A DNA stretch of 64,000 bases, taken from positions 134,114 through 198,113 of the forward strand of contig MNCI01020267.1 of assembly GCA_015680685.1 (NCBI GenBank), in the 5' to 3' direction. The DNA is from Gnetum montanum. Lineage: Eukaryota > Streptophyta > Gnetopsida > Gnetales > Gnetaceae. Positions 22,108-33,194 of this stretch are shown piece by piece (the first letter of the stretch is position 1; each line of letters starts with the position of its first letter). The notes beneath the pieces are model-generated. The model was not told where the DNA came from. It worked only from the letters and a program-made list of their open reading frames with translations, and did not search any database. Position numbers and translations under genes: made by a program.

Positions 22108-22994
22108 TGATGAATCATGGTTTGTCAGGTGCTGATATTAGACCATTGACATCAGACCCTCGATATTGGATCTATGATATCGGGTATGTGATATCGTGGC
22201 CTAGATAACAATATCAGATACATGATATCGCGATTCCTGTGTAAGCCTATAAATACACCTTTGGGCACACAAGAAAGGAGAGCAAGTTAGTGTTAGAATA
22301 AAGTCTTTTTTGTTCATTTTTAATTCATCTCAACCCTTCCCCAATGCATGCCTATAGTGTGATGATTGTAATTGTATGGAACCTTTATTCGAGTGTGACG
22401 TACTTGGACACACACATGACTAGCAACAAAGATCGAGATTACTTCATCATTGCAACATTCACTTAGTTTTAATTGCTTAATTGTTATTGTTATTTATTTC
22501 TTTCTTAATTAATATTTATTTACCTTCCTTCACTATCCCTATTATCAAATGCAGAATGAGTACAACTTAATCACAAGCATTTAAGTGTGACTACTTGGTA
22601 ACCTAGTAGCGTATCTAGGAGTGCCTAAGTAATATACACTCAGTAATTCTATAAGTAGTACACGAGGTCCAAGATGTGTATGGATGATTAAGCATAGATG
22701 CTCATCGCACTTAGGGTAGCTTAGATTCTCTTCTCCCACTTCCTCTTAGCTTAAAATGAAGTTATTTTCCATTGCCTCTAGGAGTAGCACTAGCTTAGGA
22801 CCACATCATACACCTCACTCTGGACTAAACCATATGGTACAAAGAAAATACTAGTCTAGGTGGGAAGATAGCGAACTATGATCAACATGTAACTATCTAG
22901 ATATCACAATTAGCCTATTTGTAGAGTTTGACCTGATTGTGTGTGAATGCTCATATTCATATGGTTGAGTGTAGGGGCACCTTGCCACTCATCA
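22108..22994 (+). repeat. Element B 3' LTR with adjacent PPT
   Basis: 887 bp, TGATGAATCATGG to GCCACTCATCA, preceded by the PPT CATCATGGGGGTA. U3 GATATC block 22133-22234, TATA box GCCTATAAATACACC near 22246. The right flank is GGTGG. Confidence 0.88.
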
Positions 22995-24860
22995 GGTGGT
23001 GATCCCTTAGGAGAAGACATGGGTTGATGGTGCTTAGGAGAGTGATAATGGTGATTGGAAATAGAGAATTTAGAATTGGTTGAAGAAATAGGATGTTAAA
23101 CATAGTAGGCATTTGATTTTGGCGGATAGGGAGGATGTGGCTGGCTAGATGGTGGCCTTCCCCAAGCTTGTGAGTTTTTCCATTGTGGTGGAGCAAAGTG
23201 TTGAGGTTGGTAATAGCTCCCCTCGGGATAGTACAATGGGTCATGTAGTTGTACATAATTACCTTGTGGAATAGGGATGCACCTAAATTGATACCTTTGT
23301 ATGAATTTTGGGTGCATCTTCCCTGCCCATTGCTCATATAGATGTAACAAGATTAGGCAATGACCCTTTGGATGGTCATACAAATAGACATCACATCCAT
23401 TCTCATTATCTGTAGTTGAGACTTTGGCCTTGTTACCTTTAGCCATTCTCCTTGGCTACTGAATAGTATTCTTAATTATTTTTGATTTTTATGTCCTCTT
23501 TTTGTTTTGATTGCCAGGTTTATTTTGGATGACCCTCTTCCTAATAGTGTCTTCTAAATTCACACTTTGTTCATTTTTTCATATGGTCATCTTGTTATGC
23601 TTTACCTTAATTTCATTTATCAATTTTTGTATTGGTAGAGGTTAGGACTATATCACCCTATTAGAATTGTTTGTTTCCTCTTCATTGTGGTTTTGGACCC
23701 TTGTTATTTCTAGAGTTGGGCCCCACTCAAATGCTTTAGTATTCTCCCATTTAGATAATTCTCTCTCTTCTTTTACTAGATGCTCTATTAGTTCTTTGAC
23801 CTAGTGGCCTTGGAACTTATATTGTTTTCCTTAGGCATACTTTCCAAGGTTCACCCTTGTTTCATTACTAAGCCCATCTATAATGTGGAGTATTTTCTCT
23901 TTCTCATAGAACCTATGACTTGGACATTTATTTAGTAAGGCATAGTATCTATCTAAGGACATGTCCAAGGGTCCCTGTTGTTCTTGTTTCTATCTTTGGA
24001 TTTGTCTCCTCAAGGTAGACACTTGCACATAGGTCTAGTATCTTTTAATGAAAATTTTTAATATGGTTGACCATCATCTGATTGAATTTGGTTCCAATGA
24101 TCTATACCACACTTCGGATCTATCAATTAGTGTCCTAGGGAAGAGCTTAAGCTTTTTCCATTTACTGTCCACATTGTTGAGCACATAACCATCATGGAAG
24201 GTGTTGTAAATAATGTTGTGGATTTGAATCATAGCCTCCAAAAAATTTTAAAATATTATACAAGTTGAACTTAGGTAGTCGACTCTTCTTGTGACGCTTG
24301 TGAGATATCTTAATGACCTCTGTGATGTACATTAGGCTTTTAGGGACTAACAAGGGTTTATCATCGTTAGAGAAGTTGTGATTAAAATCTCTATTTGACT
24401 GATGGTGATGATGAGGCTTGTTTTCATGTTGATGACCTTGAGTGTGTCTGTGGATTCGATTTTTGCTTTTACTCTTACCCTATTATGGAGCTTTATCTCT
24501 ATACCTATGTTCATCTTCATCAGAACTAGATGTTAAAGTTGAGGGAGAAGATGAAAAGGAGGAATTGGTAGGATAGACATGGCTTCTATAATGTTCCTCA
24601 TGGTCCCTTGGTTTGTTGTTTCTAAGTACCGAGAAGGTCTTAGGCCTTGAGTCCTCCCCTAGTTTAGGACTGATTTCATCACGTTTAAGATTGTCCACCT
24701 TAGGTGAATGTAGTCCTTCACTTTCATTAGGGTGGCCATGGTCATGAAAAATCCATTCATAAGGTGGATCACTCCAATATTCTTCATTGTATAATTCATT
24801 AGTTCCATAATGAATAGGTGCACTATGTTGCTCATAATCATTTCCACATGAGTAAGACAT
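22995..24860 (-). pseudogene. Element A gag, N-terminal and central part
   Basis: Starts at ATG 24860 ('MSYSCGNDYEQHSAPIHYG') and reads down to the B insertion at 22999. Acidic/serine-rich N-terminus to 24483; gag fold around 24230-23880 with 'LKLFPRTLIDRSEVWYRSL' and 'LRRQIQR'; charged linker; 'CDVYLYDHPKGHC' (about 23400-23362), which could derive from a Cys/His finger; then 'GNYVQLHDPLYYPEGSYYQP' and a proline-rich tail continuing at 16746. Several stops and frameshifts. Same domain order as the element B gag. Its 5' end is about 100 bases from the primer site. Confidence 0.72.
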
Positions 24861-24963
24861 TATTGTCAATTCGTGGCATATGTTTGGATGCTTCTTGAAA
24901 GATATACTATTAATACCTTGTTACAGTGATCTTGTGTAATACAACCAATCTAGATAACTAGCA

Positions 24964-25805
24964 CCATCCCCAGCAACAGTGCTAATGATGAGTGACGAGG
25001 TACCTCTATGCTCAACCATATGAATATAAGCATGTACATGCAATTTGGTTGAACTCCATAGATGGACTAGTTGTGGCACCTAGATAGTTATACGTTGACC
25101 GTAGTTCATTATTTTCCCACCTGGACTAGTAGTAGCTTTGTCACATATGGTTTAGTTTAGAGTGAAGCATATGATGTTGTACTAACTCTATGTTACTCCT
25201 GATAACAGAAAAGATAAATTGATTAAATTAATAATAAGAGAAAAACCTAAATTAGCCTTTGGTGATGGTATCCATCCTTAATCATTCATACATGTCTTGG
25301 AATTCATGGGATTATTGCTGGGCGTGCCAAGTATTTGCACTTAAATTCTCATGATTAAGGTGTACACATTTCACTTAATGATGGGAAAAGTAAGTAACAA
25401 TAAATCAATTGTTAAGTAAAGAAGACATTAAATAATTAAAAAAATGAAATTAATCTAAGTGAGTGCTGCAAGATGAAAGTAATCTTGATCTTTATTGTTG
25501 GTCATGCACATGTCCAAGTATGCCATACTTGAACAAAGGTTCCATACAATTACAAACATCACACTACGGGAATGCACTTGGAATAACTAGCTTGGAAGAA
25601 AGAAACTGAAAACTAAATTTCCAAAAGAAAAGAACTTTTAACTCTCTAATGATCTAATTATCATCTCACTATGCACCTAAGTGCTGTATTTATAGGTTAA
25701 CACAAGAATCAAAATATCGTGTAGACAATATCATATCTAAGTTGTGATATCATGTACCTGATATCGTGTAGCCAATATCGAGGCCTAGAAAACCGTGATT
25801 CATCA
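24964..25805 (-). repeat. Element A 5' LTR with primer binding site
   Basis: LTR 24986-25805 (820 bp): minus strand TGATGAATCACGG at 25805 to GTCACTCATCA at 24986. U3 GATATC-type block about 25708-25790, TATA box CTATAAATAC (minus, about 25695-25686). The primer site, minus TTAGCACTGTTGCTGGGGA, occupies 24985-24964. It differs from its partner at 9393-10214 at many positions. Confidence 0.83.
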
Positions 25806-28800
25806 ACATGTATTATAATCTCTTTTATATTTCTTGAATGCAATGGTATAAACAAGTGTTCATGGTAATCAACTCAACATCATCTTTGAAGCTTATAACA
25901 AAATTACACTACATTCCATATGATAAATTCCATTGGTTAAAACTAGTAGGACCCCTATCACCTTGCCATGGTGTATAACACCATCTACGATATTGATGTA
26001 TTATATTACTTATTTTTTGGAGTTTGTTAAAAGTAATTTTATTTCTTGTGATCTTTTACTAGTGTTAATGCCTCATTATGTTTGTTCATTGTATTAACAT
26101 GACTATTCCTCTTAACCTATAAATGTGTTGATTTTGGTTCTTTCTAGTGTAAATGGTGTAAAAGATAATAAGTGAGATATATTATTTAGTATTACTTTAC
26201 TTTATTTATTCTTATTTATGGTTTAGGGGTAATATATAAAAATAACATTGTGAATACTATAATATTCCTTAGTTTATAATATAACTTTTATATTCCTTAG
26301 TTTATGTTGTGATAGTTATTAAGTGTTTCTAGTTTCTTGGACTTGGTGATCTAAGCATAAAAGAACTTAACATTATCAACAGCCAGGTCAATGAGTGGAG
26401 GCAAGTTAGACTAGGTAGAAAGGATTTGATGGCTAATGCTAGACTTGTTTCATGTACATGATCAATAATTACAAGAGTTAGAGAGGGAGGCTAAGTGGGA
26501 TGAAGGAGACACATCATTGAGTGAGTGAGGAAAGATTACATGGTTAGTGAGGTCATTATATTTAGAGAATTTGAATGAGGAGAAGGATTTTTAGGAGAAA
26601 GGAATATGATTAAAGTTGAGATTAGGAGTTTCATGTTGCCAACAAAAGGATGAAGGGATGTTCTTGCACTTACCCAAACTAGAAGAAAAAGTATGCATGT
26701 CAATGTTAGAATGACATTACTTGGAGCTGAGGAGAAGGTGATCAATTGGTAGAGTAGATGATCAATATACTTAAGGACATTCGGGTGGTCAATGATTTAT
26801 ATGTCTTCATCGATGATATCCTATTCATGTGTGAGAACTTCGAACAAGCCCTTGTGCTTGTATATATATATGCCATCATTATGTTCATGTATAAGAGACT
26901 TGTTATTAATGTTGGTAAAGAAGGTAGAGAGGTAGAGACTAAGGACATCTTTCTAGCTCTAAAAAAACTTAAATATGCCCTCTATTAAGTGAGATAGAGG
27001 ATTGGTAAAAGAAAAACTCATAGATAGCATGCATCATAGAGTGTTAGGATTCTGGGAAAGAAATAATCTTTTAGCTCTATTTATGGGGACTTTGTTGGAT
27101 CAGTTTGACAAAGAAGCCAAGATTCACCTTAGGGTTGACTGAAGCACTTGTTATGATCTAGTTATCAACACTAGGGAATGTTGTAATTATTGCAATGGCT
27201 ACCTCTTTAGCTCAAACCATTTGCTTCCTAATCTATAAAGTGAACTCATTATAGGTTCAAATGGTTGTAGATGCTAGGCCAAGTAAAGGAATTATAAAAA
27301 TGAAGCAATATGTCCAACCCTTGATCGTAAAGGTCTCTTAGGTGTTTAAAGCATAAACATTAGAGGTGTTCGTAGGCTCACAAAAAAAATGTGTTTGCTT
27401 ATTGTGGAAGGGCAAAGAGAATTTGTGTATGAAAATAGAAAATAGAGAAGCTCACTATGCAATAGGGTGAAGTAGATGATATAAGTATAAAGTTGAAGGG
27501 AATAATTTAGGGATATGTCATTAATGTGCTAGTTGTGATGGCACCAAAGCAACCATCATAGTACTACTTATTACATGGCGTCATAGTGATTATCTTGTAA
27601 AGGAATATGTTAGTAATTCTATAGTAAATATATTGCCAAACTCACCATAGTACAAACATTATGGGCTAGTAGGATGGTAAAGGCACAATGATTGAAGAGC
27701 TAAGATATGGATTCAACCTTGTTATTATAGAGCATGCACAACACTAGCCCATAAAATAACAAATTTAGCTAAGATTAAAATGAACATATAGATGTAGGAA
27801 GCCACTGGAAGATGATGTACATTACCAAACATGTGATTTGGAGGAGGTAAAAAAAAAGTGGTATCATTCATTAGTTCAAAGATAGTCATGTATGGTAATT
27901 TTAGTAGTTGATGTGTACATGTGATCCTGTTGATGCATGCTGGATTAGCTAGTAGGACATGTGGATAATATTATTTGAAAGTTCCAGTTATTGATTCAAT
28001 TATATTTGGTAATGTGTAGGTATAAAGTTGGAATTTAACTATATGTCTTAGGAGTAAATACTATTAAAAGAAAGTTCTAAGTTGTTATACCCCTTCCTTA
28101 AAGTGTCAAATAAGACTCTTGCCTTAATATTTATAGTTTTGGATTAGCTAATGATGAGGAGCACTGCACAAGAATTTCTTTTTCAATTAATTTTCTAGTT
28201 CACATATTGTAAAATCTCTAAAGAATGCATTATTGCTAAGAAGCTAGTGCATGAGATATGTTAGCTCCATCACCCTCAAATGCAAGGGCTATGCAAGCTC
28301 ACTAGAGGTAATGCATAGAGGTGAAATAGCACATAATGTGTACTAGCTTGGATAGAAATCCTAAATTGAGGACATATCCCAACTATGTTTTCAAAACTTT
28401 GAAAATATTATAGAGATTAGGAAACATTAGGACATGAGTTCAAGATAAAGAAGAAAAAATTATACTAACATGTTTCATAAATATTTTTAACTACTACCAA
28501 AGTATCTTAGTTAGACACATACATGTCCATGGATTATAAATAATTTAAAAATTTTATTAAATAAAGCTAGTACTCTAGTTTCAGAGTACATAGATTATAA
28601 AAATTTGACCTAGACTTGATGCATGATTGGTGTAGAAGCATTAGCTTACTGGTAAGATCCTTGAGATGAAAACCCTACATCATATGTTTATTTCTAGTGA
28701 ATAATGTTAATTTATAAATTAAAAAATTTTATAAAAGGAATTTTAAAAATATTTGATGGATCTAAGAGGATCTTAGTAGACATAAGAAAAAATTTAGTTT

Positions 28801-28900
28801 TAATTTCAAAATTTACATAAGACACAATACAAAAATTGGCACTTCATAGAGAAGAACTATGAGTTAGTATCTAAGGTGAATATCTTTTTGATATGACTAT
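25806..28900. other. Old noncoding repeat remnants, possible continuation of element E
   Basis: The first 200 bases continue element E, split by A. Beyond that I recognise nothing. Short ORFs at 26536-26988 overlap on both strands and lack motifs. One plus-strand reading around 27040-27140 contains 'FWERNNLLALFMGTLLDQFD', protein-like but unassigned. A tRNA-like segment lies at 28628-28690. The rest is AT-rich with no open frame above about 80 codons. Confidence 0.3.
28628..28690 (+). repeat. Possible tRNA-derived SINE head or tRNA relic
   Basis: TAGCTTACTGGTAAGATCC closely resembles the tRNA D-arm / polymerase III A-box region TAGCTCAGTGGTAAGAGCC. A weak B-box-like GAGATGAAAACCC follows too closely for an intact tRNA. 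Consistent with a decayed tRNA-derived SINE; a chance match cannot be excluded. Confidence 0.3.
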
Positions 28901-29039
28901 TTTAACTAGAGGATGCTTATGAACCTTAGTGGTGAAGGTTTAAAATATTTAAAAATATTCTTCTAAGCTTATCACCCAAGCCTTAAGGGCTTAATTCTAA
29001 TTTCAAAACTATCCTTACTCATATAATAATTCTTAGCAT

Positions 29040-29430
29040 TATTGTTTCACTTCCAAGTCCAAAATTTGAGGATGTATTTTGGTCTACATGAGTTCATTTA
29101 TGATGATATCTACTTTGACCAATGCTTAGTGAAGTCTCTTCTCCAATTCATTATAGGACAGTCCTACAATGGTAGCTACAACATACCTTTTTCATTCTAC
29201 TTTCACATCTTCTTTTGAATTCTTTAATTTCTTTTCCAACATAGCTACCTCAATTTAGTAATGAAGGATGTACATATTATTTCATTGTAGGGAAGGATCA
29301 TTTATGGTAAATTCATGTATTTAAGCATGAATGCTATCAAAGTTTTTTACCTAGTTTCATTTCCTCATTTACCTCTTGTTCATGAGAGTTAAGAGTTTGT
29401 ACATTAATGATGATAACTTACCACTTATGT
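29040..29430 (-). pseudogene. Element G ORF2, coiled-coil part
   Basis: The minus-strand reading gives 'IEVAMLEKKLKNSKEDVKVE' and 'YNELEKRLH', heptad-rich and lysine/glutamate-rich like the C-terminal half of ORF2 in A, C and D. It has several stops. Continuity with the N-terminal part across the LINE is inferred from order and strand only. Confidence 0.4.
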
Positions 29431-29439
29431 ATAAATTGA

Positions 29440-30960
29440 TGGAATTTTAAGGAAGACAACATGGACTTATTCAAAGAACAATTGATTCAAGAAGAACCCT
29501 AGAATTTGGATTACTCTACCAATTTAAGTTGAGGCCAAATGAAATATTGCGTTAAGAAAGTTGGAAAGATTATTTTTTGTGAAAAGAAGATAAAAAAATA
29601 CTTCCCAAATGAGACATGGTGGTAGAATGATGAAGTGTAATAGGCTATCCAAAACAAGAAATAATTTTTTATGGATTAGAAGAAAATTAGAAATTAAGAA
29701 AATAGGTTGTTATCATAAATGATAAAAAAGAAGGAAATAGTAGCAAAGTTAAAGACAAACATAAGATCTTGGATAAATTTTATGAGAAATTAGTAAAAAA
29801 TAAGGAGAAATATCTATTTATAAATTGGAAAAAATTAGAAACAAAAAATGTAAGGACATTGATAATGTCAAATGCATCAAAGAGGTAAAAGGAGGAAATA
29901 TTGTAAAAGTTAATAAAATTTTGCATAGATGAAAAATTATTTTAAAAAATTATTAAATGAATAATTTTGAAGAGACGACATCTAAGAAGAAGAACCAAAT
30001 TTTGGTTTGGTTAATGAACATTTCTTATTTGAGTTAAAGACATTCTTATTAGAGATGAAAAATGAAAAAGCTATTGGACTAGATAAGATTCCTATAGAAG
30101 CTTGGAAATCACTTAGAGATACAAGAGTTTCTTGATTGACACACTTATTTAAAAAATATTGAAAGATAGAGAAATGCTAAAAAATTAGAGAAAAATCATT
30201 ATGATTCATATCTACAAATATAAATAAAATGTGAAAAATTGTACAAACTATAGAGGGATCAAGCTCATGAGTCATTCTTTGAAGCGTTGGAAGAGAATCA
30301 TAGAGCAACATGTCAAACTTGAATCAATAGTTACATAGAATTAATTTCGATTTATGCTAGCAAGATCTACTAGGGAGGCTATTTTCTTGATATGATGATG
30401 GAGAAATTTAGAAAACATAAATAAAATCTATATATTACCTTTACTAATATGGAAAAAGCATATGATAGAGTTGCTAGAGATATTATTTGGTGTACCTTGT
30501 AGAGTAAACATATACATGATAAATATATGAAAGTGATTCAAGACATGTATGAAGAAGCTTAGATGATTTAGATATTTACAAAGAAACTTAGATAATGAGC
30601 CAATAATAAAATCTTGCTACATTACTTTTCCAGAAAAGCCACCAAAAGGAAGATTAAAAAAGACATGAAGAAATAATTGCATATGGTTTGAAAAAATTGC
30701 AAGCAAATAAAAAACTAGCTTTTCCTAGAGGTGAATGATAAGAAATAGATCATGTAGCACACCCCATTTTATTAGAACAAGGCTATGATGATGATGAGTT
30801 CTATATCCATAGGCTATGAAGGATGCTAGTTTTGTTAAATGCATTGTGGGAAAGATGTTATATGTTTCTCTTAAAATAAACTTTCTCTATTGTGGTTAGG
30901 GACTTATACTACTTCTTCTAGATATTAAAGGATCTCTGGAGCTATAGAATTCTAGTATTG
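29440..30960 (+). mobile_element. LINE (non-LTR retrotransposon) connector and reverse transcriptase, decayed
   Basis: RT piece of a plant L1/RTE-like LINE. Recognisable in order: 'ETWWWNDEV' (about 29610-29637), the connector after the endonuclease; 'KNEKAIGLDKIPIEAWKSL' (about 30063-30118); 'RWKRIIEQHVKLE' (about 30283-30320); 'FRFMLARSTREAIFLI' (about 30348-30395); 'MEKAYDRV' (about 30449-30473), the counterpart of DLEKAYDRV with the catalytic region altered; then 'KPPKGRLKK' (about 30638) and a C-terminal 'DHVAHPILLEQGYDDD' (about 30748-30795) like the RKIHVADP tail. Stops and frameshifts throughout. It lies inside element G on the opposite strand; neither 3' tail nor target duplication was located. 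Confidence 0.72.
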
Positions 30961-30964
30961 ATAT

Positions 30965-31450
30965 TATAGGGGATGGATTATGAAATATTTTTTATCCCAA
31001 TGTTTGAGATCCTAAGTGTAGCTACAATGGATTCAATAGTATATGAGATAAAGATGCCTCCTATCTTTATAGTTAAGTTGGATACTCAATATTTAGAGAA
31101 CATCTATGTCTTTCTTAAAAACTACTTGATGTTAGTAAACAAGAAGGACCATATTAGAAAGATTTATTATTGCTTCATTACCTCTTGTAGAGAAAACTCC
31201 AAGAAGGATCCAAAGCTCAGCTTAGTTACTACATTTTCCAAAACTGTCTTATTGCTAATTACTATAATACACTTCTCAATAAGTACTACTTGTATTTCCA
31301 CTAGAGGGACAAGTGGTATTAGTGACTTTCCTTATATAGATTATTGAGTTTCGGGTATTGGTTGTTGCATCTATTGTACCTCCTGCTCCTTTTTCCTTGT
31401 CCTCCATCTTGGGATTATTCTAGCTAAATCAATTCTTACCCACATCCACC
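30965..31450 (-). pseudogene. Element G ORF2, N-terminal part
   Basis: Minus strand: a lysine-rich start region near 31450 ('PKKKSP', compare 'MAPNKKCP' in D), then 'LSFGSFLEFSLQEVMKQ' (about 31230-31175), matching A 'LNFGSFTEFSIEPMKTQ' and C 'LNFGPFVEYAPREV', and 'IKIGGIFIS' near 31080, matching A 'VANVGGVFTDFS'. The 124-codon plus-strand open frame here is its antisense shadow. The conserved FGSF/FGPF motif in four copies supports a once-translated domain. Confidence 0.5.
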
Positions 31451-31884
31451 CATTGGACTCTTTTTCTTTGGTTGCAAAGGTTTGATAGCCTTAGGAACAT
31501 TATTTGAAATTTTTTTTAATTACTTAGGGATCAATTGTTAGCTTTTGAAATTTATTCATGATTCTCTTAACACTTTTGAATCCTTTACTATAACCAAAAT
31601 TTTGAAAAATGTGGTGTTTAAGCATAAGGTAATTACAAAATATCATTTCCTAGGCCCTATCAAAAATGTTAAATTATTAATTAATTTTAACCATTTTAAA
31701 GGTTAATGACATTAATCATTTAAAAATGAGGTGTTAGGAAATTTCTCAAGCTCATAGTTTATGAACAATGGAAATTAAACTTTTAAATTACAAGATATAG
31801 CATTGGGAAATCTCTTGGTTCTAGACTTGGTAAAAGCTCCCTCAAAAAATGAAGCATAATTTGGAAAAATAAAAGAAATACATT

Positions 31885-31965
31885 AGGTATTTATAATTTT
31901 TAGACTACGATATATGTGATATTGTAGGAGCTATGATATCATAACATATATGATATGCATTTTTC
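31885..31965 (-). promoter_or_regulatory. Element G internal U3-like block upstream of ORF2
   Basis: Minus strand: CATATATGTTATGATATCATAG, shown only in part here as TTATGATATCATAG, and CAATATCACATATATCG, then AATTATAAATACC as TATA box, about 440 bases before the ORF2 start. Same order and motif type as in A at 13634-13735. Confidence 0.45.
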
Positions 31966-32330
31966 TTATCATTTTAGCTAAAAAGTCATTGTTCTTGCAC
32001 ATTTAGTAGATCTCAAAGCTTGCTAAGGGCTACTAGGCTAGAGTGTGATTCTCATTGATGCTTAGAATAGTTGAAATCATGAATAATGAATCTTAGAAAG
32101 CTCAAAATTAATAAAAAAGGAATGAATTTAGGGGGAAAATTAGGAAAATTCAATTTAAAATTTAATAAAAAGGAATGAGAAGTAGTTCCTATAATAAAAC
32201 ATGAAGTTGAAAAGGCTATCCATGATGTTTTGAAGAGTGTGAGATTGGTTTTTGATCATGATTTTCGATAGTTATACAAGTGGATCATTCCCAAAGTAGG
32301 CACTTTCTCATAATGTCCTTGTATAACCAC

Positions 32331-33194
32331 TTCTATAGGTGTTTGTGGAAATCCTAGAATTTGAATGTGGACCATGTTATTATTCCAAAATACATATCTA
32401 CCATGGTTGTAACCCTACACTATACTATATGAGATCATAAAATTCTTAATTATATCATATCAATGAGATGGAATGAAGTAAGAAGAAATTGGGAAATCGA
32501 GACATGATGTACATTACTATGATCATAGTGGATCCCACATGTGATGGATGATTAAATAATAAATACATTAGCCTATTGAGATTATAAATCAAGTCCAACC
32601 ATTACTAGTGACATCACATACATTACCCTAGATCCATCACCATGAGACCAACTAGCCACGACATGAAGATAGTACCACTCACCAAGAAACATAAGAAATA
32701 TAACATTATTATCTTTACACATATTTAATTAATTGTTGGAATTTGGTACATGAAACCTATCAATTGATTAGAGAAAAACCTTTAGACATAGAACACCTAT
32801 ATTTTTAGCATCAGAGATAATGCTAATTTCAATAGAGAAGCACCATTAGATATGGGTTATATGTATTTATGATTACATTTTGGGAGTAGTACAAGAAAGC
32901 CTAGGATTTTTGAAAATAACATATCTTGAAACATGAGTAACATATCTTTGTAGTAATATAATAAGAGAACAATTATTTAAATGGTGTTTTTCATATACAA
33001 TAAAAACATGAGTGCTAATTCATTTATGTATAATTAGTGGAACCTAGGAAAAAATTCCAAGGGATTAAGAATTCCCCTTGATGTCACATCCTTGTTGATA
33101 TCTCTTGGTCCTTCCTTCTTCCTTTAAGGTATAGTGGTCATGCGTTAGTCTTAATTTTTAGATGTATTAGGAACCACATTACTTCCATAATAAG
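32331..33194. other. AT-rich stretch without recognisable feature
   Basis: No ORF, repeat end or motif could be supported between element G and the Copia 5' LTR. Confidence 0.3.

Larger units (their letters stand above)
16747..22994 (+). mobile_element. Element B: 6.25-kb pol-less Gypsy-type LTR element nested in element A gag
   Basis: Complete plus-strand element: 5' LTR 16747-17631, primer site 17632-17653, gag 17766-20031, noncoding leader, ORF2 remnant 21495-22080, PPT 22095-22107, 3' LTR 22108-22994, flanked by GGTGG on both sides. It has no RT, RNase H, protease or integrase. Compared with A it lacks most of ORF2 (about 2.4 kb of the middle) and the internal promoter block before ORF2. 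The LTRs are 885 and 887 bp and look more alike than those of A, agreeing with B being the younger insertion. It is an antisense nest: B reads against A. Confidence 0.88.
9393..25805 (-). mobile_element. Element A: pol-less Gypsy-type LTR element (gag + ORF2), interrupted by element B
   Basis: Minus-strand element: 5' LTR 24986-25805, primer site 24964-24985, gag from 24860, a long leader, ORF2 from 13131, PPT at 10215-10230 and 3' LTR 9393-10214. Without B and one GGTGG copy it is about 10.2 kb. Flanks ATATG (9388-9392) and ACATG (25806-25810) look like a 5-bp duplication with one later change. The primer site is of the tRNA-Asp type used by Athila/Tat-like Gypsy elements. I find no protease, RT, RNase H or integrase motif, so mobilisation would need proteins from elsewhere. 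The two LTRs differ visibly at many positions, so it is old. A separate LTR-like insertion sits at 14120-14990. Confidence 0.8.
28900..32330 (-). mobile_element. Element G: very old member of the A/B ORF2 family, split by a LINE
   Basis: Minus-strand remnant. The leader at 32270-32320 has CCCAAAGTAGGCACTTTCTC, matching CCCCAAAGTAGGCTCTAGCT in A. A GATATC block with TATA box lies at 31890-31965. ORF2 begins near 31450 and runs to about 30965, then is interrupted by a plus-strand LINE (29440-30960) and seems to resume below 29430 as a coiled coil. No LTR ends were located. Assignment rests on the ordered co-occurrence of leader, block and ORF2 motifs. Confidence 0.5.

Noticed and set aside
24986-25805. 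LTR 24986-25805 as a 3' LTR of a plus-strand element
   Set aside because: The primer-site sequence lies on its low-coordinate side and gag reads leftward from it, so it is the 5' LTR of minus-strand element A.
26536-26988. Overlapping ORFs on both strands
   Set aside because: No motif, no repeat partner, lengths expected by chance in AT-rich sequence.
30973-31347. Plus-strand ORF of 124 codons
   Set aside because: It is the antisense of the element G ORF2 segment carrying the FGSF block, and no family motif is seen on the plus strand.
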